A DNA stretch of 40,743 bases from DATKPC01 sp035524275. Lineage in GTDB: Bacteria > Pseudomonadota > Gammaproteobacteria > Burkholderiales > Burkholderiaceae_F. The position numbers and the translations under genes were made by a program. The notes beneath the pieces are model-generated. The model saw only the letters and a list, made by a program, of their open reading frames with translations, had not been told where the DNA came from and did not search any database. The stretch's first letter is position 1. Each line of letters starts with the position of its first letter. The DNA is taken from assembly GCA_035524275.1 (NCBI GenBank), contig DATKPC010000106.1:1-40743 (forward strand), written 5' to 3'. Below, one piece after another: positions 10,295-19,562 of the stretch.

Positions 10295-11095
10295 ATGGCT
10301 GCTGATCCGACCCCTGCGCGGCGCGCCGCCGGCGCCCGCCCACGCCTGCGCGCCGCCGCTGGCATGGCCGGTCCGTCGGCGGCGGTGTTCGCACCGCTGT
10401 ATCGCCAGATCAGGGACCTGCTGGTCGCGCGGCTCGACGCCGGCGAATGGAAGCCCGGCGAGTTGATCCCGAGCGAGATCGAGCTCGCGGCGAGGTTCCA
10501 TGTCAGCCAGGGAACCGTACGCAAGGCGGTCGACGAGCTGGCGGCCGAGAACCTGCTCGTGCGCCGCCAGGGCAAGGGGACGTTCGTCGCGAGCCACCAC
10601 GAGCCGCGCGCGCAGTTCAGGTTTCTTCGCCTGACGCCGGACGTCGGCGACACCGAGCCGGCGCAGAGCCGATTCCTGGAGTGCCAGCGGGTCCGTCCGC
10701 CGGTCGATATCGCCTCGCGCCTCGGCCTGGCCGCGTCGGAGTCGGCCGTCTTCATTCGCCGGCTGCTGCTGATGCGCGGCAAGCCTGTCGTCCTGGACGA
10801 GATCTGGCTGCCGGGCGCGCAGTTCAAGGGGCTCACCGCGGACCGCCTGCGCGCCTATCACGGCCCGCTCTACGGACTGTTCGAGACGGAGTTCGGGACG
10901 CACATGATCCGCGCCGACGAACGCCTGCGCGCCGTGGCGGCGGACGCGGCGGCGGCCGGCCAGCTCGGCGTCGAGCCCGGAGCGCCGCTGCTCCTCGTCG
11001 AGCGCACCTCGTACACGTACGGCGAGCGCGCGGTCGAGGTCCGGCGAGGCCTCTGCGTGACGACGGACTACCACTACTGGAACACGCTCGTATGA
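10295..11095 (+). CDS. GntR-family regulator of HutC type (wHTH + UTRA)
   Basis: A 266-residue DNA-binding regulator. An Ala/Arg-rich leader is followed by a winged helix-turn-helix (about 33-99: LYRQIRDLL, PSEIELAARFHVSQGTVRKA, then RRQGKGTFV). A UTRA ligand-binding domain (about 118-258) ends in RRGLCVTTDYHYWNTL. It lies between divergent mdh and the sdh operon, so it probably controls TCA and methylcitrate genes in response to a small metabolite (inference). The ATG at 10295 opens the frame used; M24 (MAGPSAAVFAPLYRQ) is a plausible later start because the leader is low-complexity. It may regulate itself through the palindrome upstream. Confidence 0.9.
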   Translation: MAADPTPARRAAGARPRLRAAAGMAGPSAAVFAPLYRQIRDLLVARLDAGEWKPGELIPSEIELAARFHVSQGTVRKAVDELAAENLLVRRQGKGTFVASHHEPRAQFRFLRLTPDVGDTEPAQSRFLECQRVRPPVDIASRLGLAASESAVFIRRLLLMRGKPVVLDEIWLPGAQFKGLTADRLRAYHGPLYGLFETEFGTHMIRADERLRAVAADAAAAGQLGVEPGAPLLLVERTSYTYGERAVEVRRGLCVTTDYHYWNTLV

Positions 11096-11177
11096 CCCGA
11101 TCGCCGGGGCCGCCGGACGAGCTGCGCACGGCCCGCCGCGACGCCGCGACGCCGCCATGCCCTCGACGCGCACCGGT

Positions 11178-11207
11178 TTGTGCAGCCGCGTCGAAATGCG
11201 CGAGAAT
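11178..11207 (+). promoter_or_regulatory. Weak candidate promoter upstream of sdhC
   Basis: TTGTGC (11178-11183), an 18-bp spacer and GAGAAT (11202-11207) form a poor sigma70-like pair in the 227 bp between gntR and sdhC. It would give a leader of about 110 nt. GGTCCGGACC near 11244 is a 10-bp palindrome in the same gap. Read-through from gntR is an equally good explanation for sdh expression. Confidence 0.22.
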
Positions 11208-11322
11208 GCGGCGCCGCGCCATCGATGTTCGGCGTTCGGGACGTCGGTCCGGACCGCCATGCTCGCTCCGGGCTGGCGTCGAGCCCCGCCGTTAACGAAA
11301 AAGATACTGCCGCTCACGCGCC

Positions 11323-11742
11323 ATGACCACGTCCCCCACACCTGCCGCGACGCCGCGGCGCGAGATCCGCAACATTTCGATCGGCGACCTGTCGGCCTAC
11401 CGGCTGCCGCCTCCCGGCGTCGTCTCGATCCTGCACCGCGTGAGCGGCGTGCTGATGTTCCTGCTGCTGCCGTTCGTGCTGTGGCTCCTCGACTTGAGCT
11501 TGACGTCGGAGGACAGCTTCGAGCGCTTGCGGGCCGCGGCGCAAACGCCGCTGGTCCGCATCGTCGCCTCGGTACTGGCCTGGGGCTTCCTGCACCATCT
11601 CGCCGCCGGCGTCCGCTTCCTGCTGCTCGACCTGCACGTCGGCGTGGACAAGCCGGCGGCGCGCCGCAGTGCGGTCATCGTGCTGGCAACCGGCATCGTG
11701 CTCGGCATTGCCGCGGCGCTCTGGATCTTCGGAGTCCTGTGA
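11323..11742 (+). CDS. sdhC: Succinate dehydrogenase cytochrome b556 subunit
   Basis: Membrane anchor of complex II that helps bind ubiquinone and heme b. It has 139 residues with three hydrophobic segments (about 33-57, 76-98, 116-137). The quinone-site motif SILHRVSG is at 35-42. The heme-ligand region FLHHLAAGVRFLLLD contains H92, equivalent to E. coli SdhC His84. The N-terminus has the usual RPLSP-like region in divergent form (DLSAYRLPPPGVVS). The ATG at 11323 has no strong ribosome site. Its stop overlaps the sdhD start (TGATG), so the two subunits are translationally coupled. Confidence 0.92.
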   Translation: MTTSPTPAATPRREIRNISIGDLSAYRLPPPGVVSILHRVSGVLMFLLLPFVLWLLDLSLTSEDSFERLRAAAQTPLVRIVASVLAWGFLHHLAAGVRFLLLDLHVGVDKPAARRSAVIVLATGIVLGIAAALWIFGVL

Positions 11743-12098
11743 TGGCCATCGGATCGAAGCGCCTCGTCGTCGGCGCGCACTACGGGTTGCGCAGCTGGCT
11801 TGCGCAGCGGGTCACCGCGGCGGTGATGATCGTCTACGCGATCGTGCTGCTCGGGTTGTGGGTCGCCGCGCGCGTGCACGACTACGACGCCTGGGCCGGC
11901 ATCTTCGCGCCGCTGCCGATGAAGATCGCGACGCTGCTCGCGTTCGCGGCGCTCGGTTACCACGCCTGGGTCGGCGTGCGCGACATCTGGATGGACTACG
12001 TCAAGCCGGTCGGCGTGCGCCTCGCGCTGCACCTGGCGACGATCCTGGCGCTGGGCGCCTTCGCGGCCTGGGCCGTGCAGATCCTCTGGAGAGTCTGA
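11742..12098 (+). CDS. sdhD: Succinate dehydrogenase membrane anchor subunit
   Basis: Second membrane anchor of complex II, 118 residues with three predicted transmembrane helices (about 24-45, 58-80, 92-114). The conserved quinone and heme region reads YHAWVGVRDIWMDYV (73-87), with D85-Y86 equivalent to the E. coli SdhD Asp-Tyr pair at the ubiquinone site. The N-terminal GAHYGLRSWLAQRVTA is typical of the beta/gammaproteobacterial family. The ATG overlaps the sdhC stop by one base, and sdhA begins 4 bp after its stop. Confidence 0.92.
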   Translation: MAIGSKRLVVGAHYGLRSWLAQRVTAAVMIVYAIVLLGLWVAARVHDYDAWAGIFAPLPMKIATLLAFAALGYHAWVGVRDIWMDYVKPVGVRLALHLATILALGAFAAWAVQILWRV

Positions 12099-12102
12099 GT
12101 CC

Positions 12103-13878
12103 ATGGAATCGAGTTCGTTGCCGCGCCGCCGCTTCGATGCGGTGATCGTCGGCGCCGGCGGCGCCGGGATGCGCTGCTCGCTGCAGCTGGCCCAGGCCGG
12201 CCTGAGCGTCGCGGTGCTGTCCAAGGTGTTCCCGACCCGTTCGCATACGGTCGCGGCGCAGGGCGGGATCGGCGCTTCCCTCGGCAACATGACCGAGGAC
12301 AACTGGCTCTGGCACATGTTCGACACGGTCAAGGGCTCCGATTACCTCGGCGACCAGGACGCGATCGAATTCATGTGCCGCGAGGCGCCGAGCGTCGTCT
12401 ACGAACTCGAGCATTTCGGGATGCCGTTCGACCGCAATCCCGACGGGACGATCTACCAGCGCCCGTTCGGCGGCCACTCGGCGAACTTCGGCGAGAAGCC
12501 GGTGCCGCGCGCCTGCGCCGCGGCCGACCGCACGGGCCACGCGCTGCTGCACACGCTCTACCAGCGCAACGTCGCTGCGCGGACGCGTTTCTTCGTCGAA
12601 TGGATGGCGCTCGACCTCGTGCGCGACGCGGAAGGCAACTGCCTCGGCGTCGTCGCGCTCGAGATGGAGACCGGCGAGCTGATGGTCCTCGAAGGGAAGG
12701 TCACGGTGCTCGCGACCGGCGGCGCGGGACGGATCTTCGCGCAGTCGACGAACGCCTACATCAATACCGGCGACGGGCTCGGGCTCGCGGCGCGGGCCGG
12801 CATACCGCTGCAGGACATGGAATTCTGGCAGTTCCACCCGACCGGCGTGGCGGGCGCCGGCGTGCTCATCACCGAGGGCGTGCGCGGAGAGGGCGGCATC
12901 CTGCTCAACGACCGCGGCGAGCGCTTCATGGAGCGCTATGCCCCGACGCTGAAGGACCTCGCGCCGCGCGACTTCGTCTCCCGCTCGATGGACCAGGAGA
13001 TCAAGGAAGGGCGCGGCTGCGGCGAGGCCAAGGACCACGTGCTGCTGAAGCTCGACCATCTCGGCGCCGACACGATCATGAAGCGGCTGCCGTCGATTCG
13101 CGAGATCGCGATCAAGTTCGCCAACGTCGATCCGATCCGCCAGCCGATTCCCGTCGTCCCGACCATCCACTACCAGATGGGCGGCATCCCGGCGAATTAC
13201 CACGGACAGGTGGTCGCGCCGCGCGGCGGCGATCCCAACGCCGTCGTCGGCGGGCTGTACGCGATCGGCGAATGCTCCTGCGTCTCGGTCCACGGCGCGA
13301 ACCGTCTCGGGACGAATTCGCTGCTCGACCTCGTGGTCTTCGGGCGTGCCGCGGGCAACCACATCGTCGAAGCGCTGCGCACGGCGCCGCGCGCGCACCG
13401 CGACCTGCCGCGCGACGCCGGCGAGGCGACACGGGCGCGCCTGGCGGACCTCGACGCTCGTGCCAGCGGCGAACGGACGCAGGATGTCGGCAACGGCATC
13501 CGCGCCGCGATGCAGGCGCATTGCGGCGTCTTCCGCACCGGCGAGCTGCTGCAGGCGGGCGTCGCGAAGATCGCCGAACTCGACGAGCGCCGGCGGCGGA
13601 TCGCGATTGCGGACAAGTCCAAGGTGTTCAACACGGCGCGCATCGAGGCGCTCGAGGTCGACAACCTGATCGAGGCCGCGAAGGCGACGATCGCGTCGGC
13701 GGCGGCGCGCAACGAGAGCCGCGGCGCGCACGCGCGCGACGACTTCCCGGAGCGCGACGACGCGAACTGGATCCGCCATACCCTGTGGTACTCCGAACGG
13801 GGTCGCCTCGACTACAAGCCGGTGACGATGAAGCCGCTCACCGTCGAGACCTTCCAGCCCAAGAAGCGTACGTTCTGA
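12103..13878 (+). CDS. sdhA: Succinate dehydrogenase flavoprotein subunit
   Basis: Catalytic subunit that oxidises succinate to fumarate on a covalently bound FAD. It has 591 residues. An N-terminal dinucleotide fold VIVGAGGAGMRC (15-24) is followed by FPTRSHTVAAQGGIG with the FAD-linking H48. The substrate-site stretch is QFHPTGVAGAG, and NRLGTNSLLDLVVFGR lies near the end of the FAD domain. The C-terminal helical domain finishes in YKPVTMKPLTVETFQPKKR. Length and all motifs match E. coli SdhA (588). It sits between sdhD (4-bp gap) and sdhB (12-bp gap). Flavinylation is expected to need SdhE, encoded two genes downstream. Confidence 0.97.
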   Translation: MESSSLPRRRFDAVIVGAGGAGMRCSLQLAQAGLSVAVLSKVFPTRSHTVAAQGGIGASLGNMTEDNWLWHMFDTVKGSDYLGDQDAIEFMCREAPSVVYELEHFGMPFDRNPDGTIYQRPFGGHSANFGEKPVPRACAAADRTGHALLHTLYQRNVAARTRFFVEWMALDLVRDAEGNCLGVVALEMETGELMVLEGKVTVLATGGAGRIFAQSTNAYINTGDGLGLAARAGIPLQDMEFWQFHPTGVAGAGVLITEGVRGEGGILLNDRGERFMERYAPTLKDLAPRDFVSRSMDQEIKEGRGCGEAKDHVLLKLDHLGADTIMKRLPSIREIAIKFANVDPIRQPIPVVPTIHYQMGGIPANYHGQVVAPRGGDPNAVVGGLYAIGECSCVSVHGANRLGTNSLLDLVVFGRAAGNHIVEALRTAPRAHRDLPRDAGEATRARLADLDARASGERTQDVGNGIRAAMQAHCGVFRTGELLQAGVAKIAELDERRRRIAIADKSKVFNTARIEALEVDNLIEAAKATIASAAARNESRGAHARDDFPERDDANWIRHTLWYSERGRLDYKPVTMKPLTVETFQPKKRTF

Positions 13879-13890
13879 TCGAGAGTCCCG

Positions 13891-14652
13891 ATGAACGCGT
13901 CGACGAATTCCGAATCCAAGGCCGTGGCCGGCGCCGCCGCGGCCGGCAGGACCGTCCGTTTCGAGATCTACCGCTACGACCCGGACCGCGACGAGAAGCC
14001 GCGGATGCAGAAGCTCGAGGTCCGGCTGGCGCCGACCGACAAGATGCTGCTCGACGCGCTGATGCGCATCAAGGGCGAAGTCGACGACAGCCTGTCGTTC
14101 CGCCGCTCCTGCCGCGAGGGCGTCTGCGGATCGGATGCGATGAACATCAACGGGCGCAACGGCCTGGCGTGCATCACGAACCTGCTGGACGTCGCCGAGC
14201 CGATCGTGCTGCGACCGCTGCCGGGCCTGCCCGTGATCCGCGACCTCATCGTCGACATGACGCACTTCTTCAACCAGTACCACTCGGTGCGGCCGTTCCT
14301 GATCAACGACAGCCCGCCGCCGGAGACCGAGCGGCTGCAGTCGCCGGCCGAGCGCGACGAGCTGAACGGTCTCTACGAATGCATCCTGTGCGCCTGCTGC
14401 TCGACGTCGTGCCCGTCGTTCTGGTGGAACCCGGACAAGTTCGTCGGTCCCGCGGGACTGCTGCAGGCCTACCGCTTCATCGCCGACAGCCGCGACCAGG
14501 CGACGGCCGAGCGGCTCGACAACCTCGACGATCCCTACCGGCTGTTCCGCTGCCATACGATCATGAACTGCGTCGACGTCTGCCCGAAGGAGCTCAACCC
14601 GACGCGCGCGATCGGCAAGATCAAGGAATTGATGGTCCGGCGCGCGGTCTGA
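13891..14652 (+). CDS. sdhB: Succinate dehydrogenase iron-sulfur subunit
   Basis: Carries electrons from FAD to quinone through three iron-sulfur clusters. It has 253 residues, about 15 more than E. coli because of an Ala/Ser-rich N-terminus. The 2Fe-2S site is CREGVCGSD and C94 (C74, C79, D82, C94), with Asp as one ligand as in E. coli. The 4Fe-4S set is C164, C167, C170 and C231 from CILCACCSTSC and NCVDVCP. The 3Fe-4S set is C174, C221 and C227. The conserved SFWWNPDKFVGPAGL is present. It is followed 7 bp later by sdhE. Confidence 0.97.
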   Translation: MNASTNSESKAVAGAAAAGRTVRFEIYRYDPDRDEKPRMQKLEVRLAPTDKMLLDALMRIKGEVDDSLSFRRSCREGVCGSDAMNINGRNGLACITNLLDVAEPIVLRPLPGLPVIRDLIVDMTHFFNQYHSVRPFLINDSPPPETERLQSPAERDELNGLYECILCACCSTSCPSFWWNPDKFVGPAGLLQAYRFIADSRDQATAERLDNLDDPYRLFRCHTIMNCVDVCPKELNPTRAIGKIKELMVRRAV

Positions 14653-14659
14653 CGCGCAG

Positions 14660-14971
14660 ATGGCTGCGAATCCGGCGCCGACGGGGGCGGGCAGCGCAGG
14701 CGCGGGGCTTGCCGATCCGCTGCCGCCCGACGTGCTCAGGCGCCTGCGCTGGCGGGCGCGGCGCGGGCTGCTGGAGAACGACCTGCTGCTCGGGCGCTTC
14801 TTCGACCGCCATGGCGCGGCGCTCGACGCCCGGGGCGCGCGCGCCCTGGCCGCGCTGCTGGAAACGCCCGACGGCACGCTGCTCGAGCTGCTGCTGGGCC
14901 GCGAGGAACCGACCGGGGCGCTCGACGTGCCGGAGGTACGCGACTTGCTTCACCTGATCCGCTCGGCTTGA
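14660..14971 (+). CDS. sdhE: Succinate dehydrogenase flavinylation factor SdhE (YgfY/Sdh5 family)
   Basis: Small assembly factor that promotes covalent FAD attachment to SdhA. It has 103 residues. After a Gly/Ala/Pro leader of about 20 residues comes the family core LRRLRWRARRGLLENDLLL, with the invariant RGxxE at 35-39 (RGLLE), followed by a helical bundle ending LLHLIRSA. The ATG at 14660 is 7 bp after sdhB; the start could be later because the leader is low-complexity. Its position between sdhB and gltA is usual in betaproteobacteria. Confidence 0.9.
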   Translation: MAANPAPTGAGSAGAGLADPLPPDVLRRLRWRARRGLLENDLLLGRFFDRHGAALDARGARALAALLETPDGTLLELLLGREEPTGALDVPEVRDLLHLIRSA

Positions 14972-14996
14972 ACACCGCATCCGCAAGGACTCCGAC

Positions 14997-16313
<1,317 letters not shown>

Positions 16314-16598
16314 TCGAACGCCGGGAACGGATGGCTGCGGGTGCCGACGCCGGCCCCAGCGCGCGGAGCTTGATGCTATTCTCGGCCGTTTTTTTGCGAT
16401 TCGAAATCGTTCGCATGAACAACGCGATGCCACGTCCGCAATCGCGTGGTGCGTGCGATGCGATTCGATCCACCGGAAATCCGACACATCGGGTCTGGGT
16501 TTCCGGCGCTGCTGTCCGCTCGACCGGCTGGCCGGAAAGCGGAAGGACCCCGGTGTTCCTGCATCCGAAGGGCGAAGCGCCCTCGAAGGTGAAGCACG

Positions 16599-19454
16599 AT
16601 GATGAAGCAGTTCCAGGTGAATTCGTACCTGTTCGGCGGCAATGCGCCCTACGTCGAGGAGCTCTACGAGCAGTACCTTGACAATCCGGGTTCGGTCCCG
16701 GAACGCTGGCGGGCCTATTTCGACCAGATGCAGCTGGTACCGGCTGCCGACGGCAACCCCGCGACGCCTGACGTCGCCCATGCGCCGATCGTCGAGTCGT
16801 TCGCGCTTCGCGCGAAGACGGGCACGCTGCGGCCCTCGGTCGCGCCGACCGACCTTTCCGTCGCGCGCAAGCAGGTCCACGTCCAGTCGATCATCGCGGC
16901 CTATCGATTCCTCGGCAGCCGCTGGGCCGACCTCGATCCGCTGCAGCGCCAGGAACGGCCGCAGATCCCGGAACTGGAGCCTGCGTTCTACGACCTGAGC
17001 GAAGCCGACATGGATACCGAGTTCTCGGCATCCAACACGTACTTCGGCCAGGAGCAGATGACGCTGCGCGAGATCGTCAAGGCGCTGCGGCAGACCTACT
17101 GCGGGACGATCGGCCCGGAATTCATGTACATCGCCGACCCGACGCAGAAGCGCTGGCTCCAGCAGCGCCTGGAATCGGCCCGATCGACGCCGCAGTTCGA
17201 CGGCGAGCAGCGCCGGCACATCCTGGAGCGCCTGACGGCGGCCGAAGGCCTGGAGCGCTTCCTGCACACGAAGTACGTCGGCCAGAAGCGCTTTTCTCTC
17301 GAAGGCGGCGAGAGCTTCATCGCGGCGATGGACGAGGTCGTCCGGCACGCCGGGGAATCGGGCGTCGAGGAAATCGTCATCGGCATGGCCCACCGCGGGC
17401 GCCTGAACGTCCTCGTCAACACGCTGTGCAAGATGCCGGCCGACCTGTTCGCCGAGTTCGAAGGCAAGGGCGGGGGCGAGCTGCCGGCCGGCGACGTCAA
17501 GTACCACAACGGCTTCTCGAGCGACGTCTCGACGCCGGGCGGCCCGGTCCATCTCTCGCTCGCCTTCAACCCGTCGCACCTCGAGATCGTCAATCCGGTG
17601 GTCGAGGGCTCGGTGCGCGCGCGCCAGGAGCGCCGTGGCGACCGCGACCACAACAAGGTCCTTCCGGTCGTCGTGCATGGCGACGCCGCCTTCGCCGGCC
17701 AGGGCGTCGTGATGGAAACGCTGAACCTCGCGCAGACGCGCGGCTACGGCACCGGCGGCACGATCCACATCATCATCAACAACCAGATCGGCTTCACGAC
17801 CTCCGATCCGCGCGACAGCCGCTCGTCGATCTACTGCACCGACGTCGTCAAGACGATCGAGGCGCCGGTCCTTCACGTGAACGGCGATGACCCGGACGCG
17901 GTCGTGCTGGCGACCCGCATCGCGATGGACTTCCGGATGGAATTCCACAAGGACGTCGTCGTCGACATCATCTGCTTCCGTCGCCTCGGGCACAACGAGC
18001 AGGACACGCCCGCCGTGACGCAGCCGCTGATGTACAAGAAGATCGGCCAGCACCCGGGAACCCGCAAGCTGTATGCGGACAAGCTCGTCACGCAGGGCGT
18101 CGTCGGCGGCGACGTGCCGGACGAGATGGTGAAGGCCTATCGGCACGCGATGGAGGAAGGGCGCCTGACGGTCGACCCGGTGCTCACGAACTACAAGAGC
18201 AAGTATGCGGTGGACTGGACGCCGTTCCTCAACCGGCGCTGGACCGACCATGCCGACACGGCGGTTCCGGTCTCGGAACTGAAGCGCCTCGCGGAGCGCA
18301 TCACGACGATTCCGTCGAACTTCAAGCTGCATCCCCTGGTGGAGAAGGTCGTCTCGGACCGGCGCGCCATGGGCGAAGGACGGTTGCCGCTCGACTGGGG
18401 AATGGCGGAGCACCTGGCCTTCGCGTCGCTCGTCTCGAGCGGGTTCCCGGTGCGCATCACCGGCCAGGACTCCGGCCGCGGCACGTTCTCGCACCGCCAT
18501 GCGGTGCTCCACGACCAGAGCCGCGAGCGATGGGACGAGGGCGCGTACATCCCGCTGCGCAACGTCTCCGAGAAACAGGCGCCGTTCCTCGTCATCGACT
18601 CGGTCCTGTCGGAGGAGGCGGTGCTGGCCTTCGAATACGGCTACTCGTCGGCGGAGCCCAACGCCCTCGTGATCTGGGAGGCGCAGTTCGGCGACTTCGT
18701 CAATGGCGCGCAGGTCGTGATCGACCAGTTCATTTCGTCGGGCGACGTCAAGTGGGGGCGGCAATCGGGGCTCGTGCTGATGCTGCCGCACGGCTACGAA
18801 GGGCAGGGGCCGGAGCATTCCTCGGCGCGCATCGAGCGTTTCCTCCAGCTCGCGGCCGACAACAACATGCAGATCACGCAGCCGACGAACGCGGCGCAGA
18901 TCTTCCACCTGCTGCGCCGCCAGATGATCCGGCTGTTCCGCAAGCCGCTCGTGATCATGACGCCGAAGTCGCTGCTGCGGAACAAGGACGCCGCTTCGCC
19001 GCTGGCGGACCTGTCGCGCGGCGAGTTCCATACGGTCATCGGCGAAGTGGCGGAGCTCGACGCGCGCAAGGTGAAGCGCGTCGTCTTCTGTTCCGGCAAG
19101 GTCTACTACGATCTCGTGGCGACGCGGCGCGACCGCGGCGCGGAGGATGCGGCGATCGTGCGCCTGGAACAGCTCTATCCCTTCCCGCACAAGGCGGTCG
19201 CCGCGGAGCTCAAGCGCTATCCGGCCGCGAGCGAGCTCGTCTGGTGCCAGGACGAGCCGCAGAACCAGGGGTCGTGGTTCTACGTCCAGCATCACCTGCT
19301 GGAGAACATGGCCGAAGGGCAGAAGCTCGGCTACGCCGGGCGCCCCGCGTCCGCGTCCCCCGCGGTCGGCTACTACGCGAAGCACAACGAGCAACAGCGA
19401 GCGCTGCTCGACACGGCCTTCGGCAAGCTCAAGGGACTCGTCCTCAACAAGTGA
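16599..19454 (+). CDS. odhA: 2-oxoglutarate dehydrogenase E1 component
   Basis: Thiamine-diphosphate decarboxylase of the 2-oxoglutarate dehydrogenase complex (also named sucA). The 951 residues include the N-terminal segment that docks E2 (NSYLFGGNAPYVEELYEQYL), the catalytic GMAHRGRLNVL with H265 (E. coli SucA His260), GDAAFAGQGVVMETLNL, the thiamine-diphosphate region NNQIGFTTSDPRDSRSS, and the C-terminal transketolase-like half with EGQGPEHSSARIERFLQ. Two adjacent ATG codons (16599, 16602) follow a GAAGGTGAAG ribosome site. The 285 bp upstream hold a T7 run (16389-16395), a CGATT-CGA-AATCG inverted repeat just after it, and a direct repeat of GCGATTCGA (16396, 16460). Its promoter presumably lies there, but I could not define it. 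Confidence 0.96.
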   Translation: MMKQFQVNSYLFGGNAPYVEELYEQYLDNPGSVPERWRAYFDQMQLVPAADGNPATPDVAHAPIVESFALRAKTGTLRPSVAPTDLSVARKQVHVQSIIAAYRFLGSRWADLDPLQRQERPQIPELEPAFYDLSEADMDTEFSASNTYFGQEQMTLREIVKALRQTYCGTIGPEFMYIADPTQKRWLQQRLESARSTPQFDGEQRRHILERLTAAEGLERFLHTKYVGQKRFSLEGGESFIAAMDEVVRHAGESGVEEIVIGMAHRGRLNVLVNTLCKMPADLFAEFEGKGGGELPAGDVKYHNGFSSDVSTPGGPVHLSLAFNPSHLEIVNPVVEGSVRARQERRGDRDHNKVLPVVVHGDAAFAGQGVVMETLNLAQTRGYGTGGTIHIIINNQIGFTTSDPRDSRSSIYCTDVVKTIEAPVLHVNGDDPDAVVLATRIAMDFRMEFHKDVVVDIICFRRLGHNEQDTPAVTQPLMYKKIGQHPGTRKLYADKLVTQGVVGGDVPDEMVKAYRHAMEEGRLTVDPVLTNYKSKYAVDWTPFLNRRWTDHADTAVPVSELKRLAERITTIPSNFKLHPLVEKVVSDRRAMGEGRLPLDWGMAEHLAFASLVSSGFPVRITGQDSGRGTFSHRHAVLHDQSRERWDEGAYIPLRNVSEKQAPFLVIDSVLSEEAVLAFEYGYSSAEPNALVIWEAQFGDFVNGAQVVIDQFISSGDVKWGRQSGLVLMLPHGYEGQGPEHSSARIERFLQLAADNNMQITQPTNAAQIFHLLRRQMIRLFRKPLVIMTPKSLLRNKDAASPLADLSRGEFHTVIGEVAELDARKVKRVVFCSGKVYYDLVATRRDRGAEDAAIVRLEQLYPFPHKAVAAELKRYPAASELVWCQDEPQNQGSWFYVQHHLLENMAEGQKLGYAGRPASASPAVGYYAKHNEQQRALLDTAFGKLKGLVLNK

Positions 19455-19464
19455 CGCCCGTCGA

Positions 19465-19506
19465 CCCGCGTCGCGCAGGATCGCCTCGGCGTTCCTGCGA
19501 CGCGGG
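19465..19506 (+). terminator. 14-bp intercistronic hairpin between odhA and odhB
   Basis: Starting 10 nt after the odhA stop, CCCGCGTCG (19465-19473) plus CAGGA (19476-19480) pair with TCCTG (19493-19497) plus CGACGCGGG (19498-19506). This makes 14 base pairs with a 2-nt bulge and a 12-nt loop. No T-run follows. It probably acts as an attenuator or mRNA-end stabiliser that sets the ratio of E1 to E2/E3 message, rather than a full terminator. Confidence 0.5.
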
Positions 19507-19562
19507 ACGGCGGCCGCCGTCGTGCGGCGCGCGAGCGCCCGAACCCAACCACAAGAACGGAC

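Noticed and set aside
16340..16400. Possible intrinsic terminator ending in seven T after gltA.
   Set aside because: The only pairing I can find before the T-run is a short CGGCC/GGCCG stem with a loop near 30 nt, too weak for an intrinsic terminator.
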